DNA of 11,297 nt from Bryobacterales bacterium (lineage in GTDB: Bacteria; Acidobacteriota; Terriglobia; Bryobacterales; Bryobacteraceae): NCBI GenBank assembly GCA_003142355.1, contig PLMF01000140.1, forward strand, positions 533 through 11,829, read 5' to 3'. This document shows positions 1 to 6,417 of this stretch, piece by piece (the first letter of the stretch is position 1; each line of letters begins with the position of its first letter). The notes below the pieces were generated by a model, which saw only the letters and a program-made list of their open reading frames with translations, had not been told where the DNA came from and did not search any database. A program made the translations under genes and the position numbers.

Positions 1-1236
1 ATCGTGTACGGTTATCTGGTGCCGGTGTTCTTTCTGTTGGCATTTGGCAGCGTGTTCAGGACCGATTCTCCGCCGTTGCAGGCTCATATGGGCCAAATCC
101 TCACCATCACCATCCTCGGTGGAGCGTGCTTTGGACTGCCGACCGCGCTGGTCTCCGAGCGCGAGCAGGGTGTCTGGCGCCGTTACCGGCTATTGCCGAT
201 CCCGGTAGCGTGGTTGGTTTTGAGCGCGATGATCGCGCGTGTGTCGATTGTCGCCTCCGCGGTTCTGATTCAAATCGCCTTGGCCCGGGCGGTTTATGGC
301 ACGCCTCTCCCCACCCAACCCGGAACCGCGGCGCTGGCATTCTTCTTTGTGACCACGGCCTTTCTGGCACTGGGGCTGTTGATCGCGGCCCTGGCCGACA
401 CCGTGCCCGCGGTGCAGGCGCTTGGCCAGTGTATCTTCCTGCCCATGATTATGATCGGCGGAGTCGGAGTACCGTTGACGGCCCTTCCGGATTGGGCCCA
501 GCATGTCGCCGGCTTTATGCCGGGCCGTTACGCCGTTGAGGTTCTGCAGCCCTGCTTCGATGGGCGGAATGGACTCCCTGGCGCCGCCTTCCGGCTGGGG
601 GCGTTGGGCGTCATCGGCCTGGCGGCGGGGGTTGCCGCAACCAGGCTCTTCCGCTGGGAAGCAGGTGCCCGGATCGCCCGTCCCGCGCGCTTGTGGGTCG
701 CCGCCGCCTTGGCCGCGTGGATATCGGTGGGCGCGGTCGCTTGGCAAACGGGCCGCTTGAAACCAATCTTGCCCGAATCGGCAGCGTGGACGAATATTAC
801 GGAGGCGCAAATCGCGGAAATTGGTTTTGACGGTCTACCCAGCGACCACGATCTGGTCGCGCCCCTGGCTCCTCCCACTCTGGATCCGGGGGAGTTTGCC
901 GCCAAACTGGGCCTCTGGCCGCGGGGAAAGCTCGACGACTCCGGACAGAGCATCCGCAATCTTGTCTCGATCGCCGCCGTGGCTGATCTTTCTGCCGATC
1001 CGCGAGAGTCGGAGATTGCCCGGCTGGTGTTCCGGCAACTTAGCAGGGGGTTCGAACCCGCCGTGGTGCGTCAGGCTCTCGCCTGGATCATCCTCAGTCC
1101 GGAAGATGGCCAGGCGCTTACGAAGGCCCCCGAGCTGGGTCTCTTCCGGCACCCTCCCGAACGGCTCGTTCGCCAGCGCAGCGTCATCTACGCGGAGAAA
1201 TACCTGGGCCGGTTGCTGGGGAAGATCCCGGACTGA
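1..1236 (+). CDS. ABC-2 type transporter permease with extra C-terminal domain (5' end outside window)
   Basis: The frame is open at base 1 and ends at TGA 1234-1236, so the start and probably the first membrane segment lie upstream. Numbering from the GTG at 4, hydrophobic segments lie near residues 3-17, 32-50, 68-96, 108-131, 138-157 and 195-213. Landmarks typical of ABC-2 permeases are SEREQGVWRRYR after the second segment (the coupling-helix region) and the late hydrophobic GGVGVPLTALPDW followed by MPGRYAVEVL. Such permeases pair with a separate ATPase, here expected upstream. Unusually, a further membrane segment (229-247) is followed by about 160 mostly polar, helix-prone residues (250-410) that I do not recognise; with six preceding segments this part would be periplasmic. 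The next gene starts 33 nt downstream. A NosY-like role is possible from context, but drug, polysaccharide or lipid export cannot be excluded. Confidence 0.85.
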   Translation: MVYGYLVPVFFLLAFGSVFRTDSPPLQAHMGQILTITILGGACFGLPTALVSEREQGVWRRYRLLPIPVAWLVLSAMIARVSIVASAVLIQIALARAVYGTPLPTQPGTAALAFFFVTTAFLALGLLIAALADTVPAVQALGQCIFLPMIMIGGVGVPLTALPDWAQHVAGFMPGRYAVEVLQPCFDGRNGLPGAAFRLGALGVIGLAAGVAATRLFRWEAGARIARPARLWVAAALAAWISVGAVAWQTGRLKPILPESAAWTNITEAQIAEIGFDGLPSDHDLVAPLAPPTLDPGEFAAKLGLWPRGKLDDSGQSIRNLVSIAAVADLSADPRESEIARLVFRQLSRGFEPAVVRQALAWIILSPEDGQALTKAPELGLFRHPPERLVRQRSVIYAEKYLGRLLGKIPD

Positions 1237-1269
1237 TCGGCGGTGGGATAATGGGGGATCGTCTCTAGC

Positions 1270-3264
1270 ATGAACCCGGAGTCCGATCTCTTTCCCATCC
1301 CCGGAAACCCCTCGAAGGTTCTTCGCGGCAAGGGACAACACCCGGCCGCGGAATCCGGCAATCTTGCGATCCGCCGCCTTCTGGCGCTGGCGATCCTAAT
1401 CGTGGGTGCAGCCATTCCCGCCTGGATCGCTGGTGCCTTGGCGCGCGCTCCACAGACACGGGATATCCACATCGAGGCCTATCGCTACGGTTTCAGTCCC
1501 GCGCGCATCAGGGCCAATCGCGGGGATCGCCTGCGGTTTACCTTTTCGACCCGCGATACCGGCCAGAGTTTCTTCCTCCAGGATTATGATCTTCACGTCT
1601 CCATCACTCCCGGCAATAAGCTGGTGTCGGTTCGGCGGTTGTCACGTCCCGATGACCCTCCAACGCTGATGGAGACAGTGGAAATTGTAGCGGGACTCCC
1701 CAGATGGCAGGGATGGCTCATTTCTAAATCGCAGTTTCGCAATCATACCTACAACGGCCCGTTGCATGGAACGGAGCGGGGGGAACTGATCGTCAGCCCC
1801 AATTTCCTGCTCTACGGAGCCCTGGGGCTGTTGGGCGCCATTCCGTTAGCCGGATTGCTGGTGACTGGCCGCCGCACCGCCGGCGGCTCCGAACCCCGCC
1901 CGCTCAACCTGTTCACACTTTTTCCCTGGCTGAAGCGAGTCGTAACGGCTCCTTCGTTTCAATTTAATCTTGCTCTCCCGATGTTGGGGGCCTTCTGGTT
2001 CATCATCCTGGCAGGTCTGTTGGGCACCAAGGTCGCCGGACGCAACGCGGGTCCGATGATCATATGGGTCCTATGGCTCTCGGCCCTGATCATCCTGCTG
2101 GTGCCCATCGGGGGCAGGATCTGGTGCACGGTTTGTCCTCTACCCCTGCTGGGGGAATGGCTGCAGCGGCTCCGGCTTTCCCGGAATCCGGACAGCTTGA
2201 ATAGCCAATCCCGTCAATGGCCCGCCTGGTTGAGCAACGCTTGGCCGCGCGTGCTGCTTTTTCTTCTCTTGGGGACCTTCAGCACCACCATCGTTGCACT
2301 ACCTCCCGCAACCAGTTGGATGTTGATCGGCCTTGTCATTCTGGCCATGGCGACTTCCATCTTTCCGGAGCAACGATTGTTTTGCAGATACCTTTGCCCG
2401 ATTAACAGTTACATCAGCCTCTACTCCACCACGGGGCGTGTCATGGTGCGGTCCGTCTCTTCCCCAAAATGCGCCGGCTGCCAGGAGCAATTCTGCCTTA
2501 CCGGCAGCGCGAAAGGATGGGGATGTCCTTACGGCCTTCGCGTGGGCTCAATCCATCGGAACAACGATTGTGGAGTCTGCATGGAGTGCGTGAAGACCTG
2601 TGCCTATGATAATGTCGCGGTCTTCTGGCGCAACGAGGGATGGGACAAAGACGTCGCCAGTTACGGCGAGGCCTGGCAGGCGATGGTGATGTTTGCCCTG
2701 GCTTGCCTGTACTGCATCGTCAACCTGGGTGCCTGCGACAGGATTCGGGATTGGATCGATCTAGTCGATAAGAAGCACTGGGGAACCTTCTCCGTCTACG
2801 CCCTGGTGGTGTGGGTGGTATGCCTGGGAGTTCTGCCTCTGGTGTGGTATCTTCTGACACGGGCCGGAATGGGGATCGGCCGATCGACTACGGTCGCGAA
2901 TGTTCAGTTTCGGGAAACCACAGCGGCGCTCATACCCATCGGATTGGCCTGCTGGATCGCCTTTGCCTTGGCGACTGTGCTTTCGATGATGACCTTTCTG
3001 CTCCAGAGCCTGTCGGATCCGTTCAATTGGGGATGGGACCTCTTAGGCATGGCGGGTAGCCGCTGGCACATCATCTGGTCTCCGGCCATCCCATGGCTGC
3101 AGGTCGCCTGTGTTCTCATAGGCGCTGCCTATTCGATTCAGACGCTCTATCATTACTGGCTCGACCACGCGCCGCAACGGCGCCGGGCAATCATGGGATC
3201 CCTTCCGCTCGGGTCGTTCCTGTGGACTGCGGCCGCCGGTATGATCTGCTTTTTTGCCGGCTAG
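1270..3264 (+). CDS. Membrane polyferredoxin (NosR/NapH-type 4Fe-4S) with N-terminal cupredoxin-like domain
   Basis: A 664-residue membrane protein likely to carry electrons across or along the inner membrane. Residues 1-34 are polar, followed by a membrane segment (35-58) and a cupredoxin-like beta domain (about 65-175) containing H109 and H166. About nine further hydrophobic segments follow, from 178 onward. Iron-sulfur motifs are C286-x2-C289-P, C372-x3-C376-P, C401-x2-C404-x4-C409 with C419-P, and the classical C434-x2-C437-x2-C440-x3-C444. The paired CP motifs at membrane edges and two ferredoxin-type clusters match the C-terminal half of NosR and the NapH/NosH family. The FMN-binding domain of NosR is absent and a copper-fold domain stands in its place. 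If aligned with CuA domains, the two Cys and the Met ligand positions are N158, N162 and E169, so CuA is unlikely. The start is ATG with GGGGGA 11 nt upstream. The exact partner enzyme is unknown. Confidence 0.85.
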   Translation: MNPESDLFPIPGNPSKVLRGKGQHPAAESGNLAIRRLLALAILIVGAAIPAWIAGALARAPQTRDIHIEAYRYGFSPARIRANRGDRLRFTFSTRDTGQSFFLQDYDLHVSITPGNKLVSVRRLSRPDDPPTLMETVEIVAGLPRWQGWLISKSQFRNHTYNGPLHGTERGELIVSPNFLLYGALGLLGAIPLAGLLVTGRRTAGGSEPRPLNLFTLFPWLKRVVTAPSFQFNLALPMLGAFWFIILAGLLGTKVAGRNAGPMIIWVLWLSALIILLVPIGGRIWCTVCPLPLLGEWLQRLRLSRNPDSLNSQSRQWPAWLSNAWPRVLLFLLLGTFSTTIVALPPATSWMLIGLVILAMATSIFPEQRLFCRYLCPINSYISLYSTTGRVMVRSVSSPKCAGCQEQFCLTGSAKGWGCPYGLRVGSIHRNNDCGVCMECVKTCAYDNVAVFWRNEGWDKDVASYGEAWQAMVMFALACLYCIVNLGACDRIRDWIDLVDKKHWGTFSVYALVVWVVCLGVLPLVWYLLTRAGMGIGRSTTVANVQFRETTAALIPIGLACWIAFALATVLSMMTFLLQSLSDPFNWGWDLLGMAGSRWHIIWSPAIPWLQVACVLIGAAYSIQTLYHYWLDHAPQRRRAIMGSLPLGSFLWTAAAGMICFFAG

Positions 3265-3278
3265 GGGAAGTAAGAAGG

Positions 3279-4673
3279 ATGAAAAAGGACAGGCCGAAAT
3301 CACCAGGGAAAAGACGCTCCTCCGTGCTGCCGGGCGTCAGGATCGCTGCCGTCATGCTGGGCGTGCCTTTGCTGGTTCTGTTCTACCAGGCACACCACTC
3401 AGGCCTCTCCATGGCGCAGGTATTTGAGCATATTTTCAAGGGCGCCCGCCAGGCGGACAAGGAAGAAAGCCCCGCCAAAACCGCGCACGGCAGGAAGATC
3501 GACTTTCTCACGCCGATGCCGATCGGATTTCCATCGATCGATCCTCCTCGCATCGGCAGCCTCGAGATCGTCGATCTCGACAAGGATGGCCTTCCGGACA
3601 TTCTGGTGGCCGATATGCTGGCCAACCGCGTGGGTTGGATCCGCCAATATCCGGCCGGTGTGTATACGGAGTATTGGATCAGCCCCGTGCTCCCCGCCCC
3701 CGCGCATGTGAGCGCCGTTGACATCGACAAAGACGGCGACCTGGATGTGCTGGTCGCTTGCATGGGTCAGCTTTTCCCCAGCAATGACAAGATCGGCTCG
3801 GTTGTGATCTTGGAAAATGATGGCAAACAGAACTTTACGCCGCATACGATCATCGATCACATTGCCCGCGTCACCGACGTTCGCGCCGCCGATTTCAACG
3901 GCGATGGCCGTCTGGACCTGGTCGTGGGCGAATTCGGTTATGACGATGGCGAGACCCGCTGGATGGAGAACCTCGGCAACTGGCAATTCCGCTCGCACAT
4001 CCTGCAGAGCCTCTCCGGGGTGATCCACACCATTCCCGTGGATATCGATAAAGACGGCGATATGGATATCGTCAGCCTGGTGAGTCAGGAATGGGAGGAG
4101 ATCTACGTCTTCGAAAACGATGGTCACGGAAACTTCAAATCGCACCTGGTTTGGGGCAGCACCAATGAAGACTACGGCAGCAGCGGCATCAGGCTGGTCG
4201 ACTTGAACCAGGACGGACTGGTGGACATCCTCTACACGAATGGGGACGCTTTTGATTACCTGCCGCCGCGCCCGCGACCTTGGCATAGCGTCCAATGGCT
4301 CGAGAATAAAGGCAATTTCAAGTTTGAACACCACGCCATCGGCCTTCTCCCGGGGGCCAGCGCCGCAGTGGCGGCCGACCTCAACGGCGATGGCTATCTG
4401 GATGTCGCCGCCGTCAGTTGCTATAACTTCTGGGAGCGCCCGGATTCGCAGAGCATCGTCTGGTTCGAAAACGACGGCAAGATGAACTTTACAGAGCATG
4501 ACATCAGCCACTCTCCGACTCATCTCATCAGCCTGGAAGCGGCGGACATGAATGGAGATGGAAAACCCGACTTGGTTTCCGTGCGGATGGACGTTTATCA
4601 GCCATTTACCCCTGAGGGGCGCGTGGTGCTCTGGCTCAACCACTGGGGCCAGGCAGCGGGCAAAATACCATGA
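3279..4673 (+). CDS. Membrane-anchored FG-GAP/VCBS seven-bladed beta-propeller protein
   Basis: A 464-residue protein with a basic N-terminus, one hydrophobic segment (about 16-36, probably an uncleaved anchor) and a linker rich in charged residues to about 75. Then come seven FG-GAP/VCBS repeats, each with a calcium-binding loop of the form D-x-D/N-x-D-G-x-x-D, at residues 99-107, 148-156, 205-213, 255-263, 308-316, 367-375 and 423-431. After most loops there is an ENDG-x-x-NF type turn. The 49-59 residue spacing and the count of seven fit one closed propeller of the integrin-alpha type, facing the periplasm and probably stabilised by calcium. Such propellers bind proteins or glycans; no catalytic residues are visible. 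I chose ATG 3279, preceded by GGGGAAG and AAGAAGG, 14 nt after the previous stop; the frame is open further upstream but that would overlap gene 2. The stop overlaps the next start. Confidence 0.9.
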   Translation: MKKDRPKSPGKRRSSVLPGVRIAAVMLGVPLLVLFYQAHHSGLSMAQVFEHIFKGARQADKEESPAKTAHGRKIDFLTPMPIGFPSIDPPRIGSLEIVDLDKDGLPDILVADMLANRVGWIRQYPAGVYTEYWISPVLPAPAHVSAVDIDKDGDLDVLVACMGQLFPSNDKIGSVVILENDGKQNFTPHTIIDHIARVTDVRAADFNGDGRLDLVVGEFGYDDGETRWMENLGNWQFRSHILQSLSGVIHTIPVDIDKDGDMDIVSLVSQEWEEIYVFENDGHGNFKSHLVWGSTNEDYGSSGIRLVDLNQDGLVDILYTNGDAFDYLPPRPRPWHSVQWLENKGNFKFEHHAIGLLPGASAAVAADLNGDGYLDVAAVSCYNFWERPDSQSIVWFENDGKMNFTEHDISHSPTHLISLEAADMNGDGKPDLVSVRMDVYQPFTPEGRVVLWLNHWGQAAGKIP

Positions 4674-6340
4674 AACCCGAATCTCGCGACGACCATCGTT
4701 GGTACGATACAAGGTCGCTTCTAAAAACCGGGGCGCTTGCCGTGGCGCTTGCCGCCATCACGTGGCTGCTTGTGCCGATTCTGCTTCCGGTAAGATTGCC
4801 GGAGGATTTCCCGAAGCTGCCGGATCTGCGGACGGTGAACCCGGGCCTTCGCACGCTGCTGCAGGGTGCGGATCGGGAGGCCCGGCGGCGGCCCGGCTCA
4901 GCCGAAGCAGTTGGCAAACTCGGAATGGCTTATCATGCCAACCTGTTCCTCGATCAGGCCGCCGGCGCTTATCGGATTGCCGCGCGGTTGGCGCCCAACG
5001 ACTATCACTGGGCGTATTGCCAGGCGTTCCTGCAGGAGGAGAACGGGAACGAACAGGAGCAGGTCAAGTTCTTGCAACAGACAGTGCGGCTCAAGCCCGA
5101 TCACGTCCCGGCTCTGCTCAGGCTGGCCGACGGGGAGTTCAAGCGGGACAGGTTGGACCAGGCTGCGCATTATTACGAAAGGGCGGCCAGCGCCCCCAAT
5201 GGTCGCTCCTCTCTGCAAGCGGCTTTCGGACTAGGACGCGTTGCGGCGCGCCGCCAGGAGTGGAACCAGGTGATCGAGCACGTCGCTCCCCTGACACGCG
5301 CCTACCCTTATCTGCAGCCGCCATACGAATTGCTGCTGGAAGCCTATGAGGCACTCGGGCAGGCTGACAAGGCCGCGGAGGCCAGAGAGAGCATTACGTT
5401 GAGCAGATCTAAGGTCGTGCCCCCGCCGCAAGATCCGTTAAACGACCAATTGATTGGTCTCTCTTATAACTCTACGCGTCTGCTCAAACAGGCGGGCCTG
5501 CTGAGCCGTTTCGGATATCCCGACCAGGCGGTTCAAGTGGCTCGTCGCGCAGCCGAAGCCGACCCCAGGGACCCGGACATCCGGAATTTTATCGCTCGCA
5601 CGCTGCTTACCGCCTACCCCAATAAACCGGAGGCGGTCGATGAGGCCCTGACACAGATCAGTGAGTATCTCCGCCTGAGGCCGGACGATCCGCTCACCTT
5701 ATGGGGGTTCACTAGTGAATTCTTCGAGACTCCCAAGCCACCCGCGGCCGTTGAGCGGCTCAGCGCCCTTCTGGGGCCGTTTGCCGGCCGCGGCGATGCC
5801 CATTTCTTCCTGGGCATGGTCGCCGACGCGCGGGGACAGAACGTCGAAGCGGTCTCGCAATACGAAGCTGCCCTGAAGAACCACCCCAACGGCTCCGCGG
5901 TCTACATCAAGCTCGGTCTGGTCTGTGACAGAGAAGAGAAGTTCGACCAGGCAATCGCGTATTTTCGAAAGGCTCTCCAACTGGAGCCAACAAATACCGT
6001 TGCCCGTTTCAACTTAGGCGTTGCCCTGTTGCAGCGCGGCAACGACAATCAGGGCTTGAAAGAGCTTGGCGAAGTACTCCGGCTCAAGCCGCACGACGCA
6101 GCCACGCATTTCTGCATGGGATTTGCGTTCTTGTATTCGAAGAGAATCGAGGAAGCAATTGCGAATTTTAGCGAGGGGCTGCGCTACCAGCCGGATGACG
6201 CCGAGGCCCACTTCGGCCTGGGATCCGCGCTCTCCATGCAACGCAGGCGGGAAGACGCAGTGGCGGCACTGCGGGAAGCCATCAGATTGCGCCCGAACTA
6301 CCCGGAAGCACAGGCACTGCTTCAACAACTCGAGCGTTGA
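4670..6340 (+). CDS. Membrane-anchored tetratricopeptide repeat protein
   Basis: A 556-residue protein with a short polar N-terminus, one hydrophobic segment (about 19-40) and then a TPR superhelix. Repeats I can delimit by the W/L-G-Y-A-P pattern are near residues 110-143, 144-177, 182-213, 376-408, 409-442, 443-476, 477-510 and 511-544, with weaker ones near 76-109 and 269-302. The last five are contiguous and the best conserved, e.g. PDDAEAHFGLGSAL. The likely role is a protein-protein scaffold on the periplasmic face of the inner membrane, probably assembling or holding the redox/ABC components encoded upstream. The ATG overlaps the preceding TGA as ATGA, and the Shine-Dalgarno is weak, so translation is probably coupled to the FG-GAP gene. 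It is the last gene of the operon and is followed by hairpins at 6342-6386. No enzymatic domain is seen. Confidence 0.9.
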   Translation: MKPESRDDHRWYDTRSLLKTGALAVALAAITWLLVPILLPVRLPEDFPKLPDLRTVNPGLRTLLQGADREARRRPGSAEAVGKLGMAYHANLFLDQAAGAYRIAARLAPNDYHWAYCQAFLQEENGNEQEQVKFLQQTVRLKPDHVPALLRLADGEFKRDRLDQAAHYYERAASAPNGRSSLQAAFGLGRVAARRQEWNQVIEHVAPLTRAYPYLQPPYELLLEAYEALGQADKAAEARESITLSRSKVVPPPQDPLNDQLIGLSYNSTRLLKQAGLLSRFGYPDQAVQVARRAAEADPRDPDIRNFIARTLLTAYPNKPEAVDEALTQISEYLRLRPDDPLTLWGFTSEFFETPKPPAAVERLSALLGPFAGRGDAHFFLGMVADARGQNVEAVSQYEAALKNHPNGSAVYIKLGLVCDREEKFDQAIAYFRKALQLEPTNTVARFNLGVALLQRGNDNQGLKELGEVLRLKPHDAATHFCMGFAFLYSKRIEEAIANFSEGLRYQPDDAEAHFGLGSALSMQRRREDAVAALREAIRLRPNYPEAQALLQQLER

Positions 6341-6341
6341 A

Positions 6342-6386
6342 CGTCTCGAAAACCTGAGACGCCGGGCAGGGCCAGCCCCACCCGGC
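6342..6386. terminator. Tandem hairpins between convergent genes, possible two-way terminator
   Basis: Two adjacent inverted repeats begin immediately after the TPR stop codon. The first is CGTCTC / GAGACG (6342-6347 and 6356-6361, loop of 8). The second is GCCGGG / CCCGGC (6361-6366 and 6381-6386), with an inner 3-bp stem separated by a 2x2 internal loop. They lie between the ends of two convergent transcripts, with the receptor stop at 6418-6420. There is no following T run on either strand, so classical intrinsic termination is uncertain; they may instead protect the 3' ends of the mRNAs. Confidence 0.5.
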
Positions 6387-6417
6387 GCCTCAAGACCTGC
6401 GACCCAACTTGGTCTCT

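Noticed and set aside
190..810. 206-codon minus-strand frame opposite the permease
   Set aside because: Arg/Gly/Gln-rich low-complexity translation typical of a shadow frame; the permease frame shows clear membrane segments.
1..3264. Naming the first two genes nosY and nosR
   Set aside because: The permease has an extra domain, the Fe-S protein lacks the FMN domain, and no nosZ, nosD or nosF is in view, so symbols would overstate the evidence.
3399..4712. 437-codon open frame antisense to the FG-GAP gene
   Set aside because: Its composition mirrors the Asp/Gly-rich repeat codons read backwards (many Val, Ile, His). It has no recognisable domain and is fully covered by a well-supported gene.
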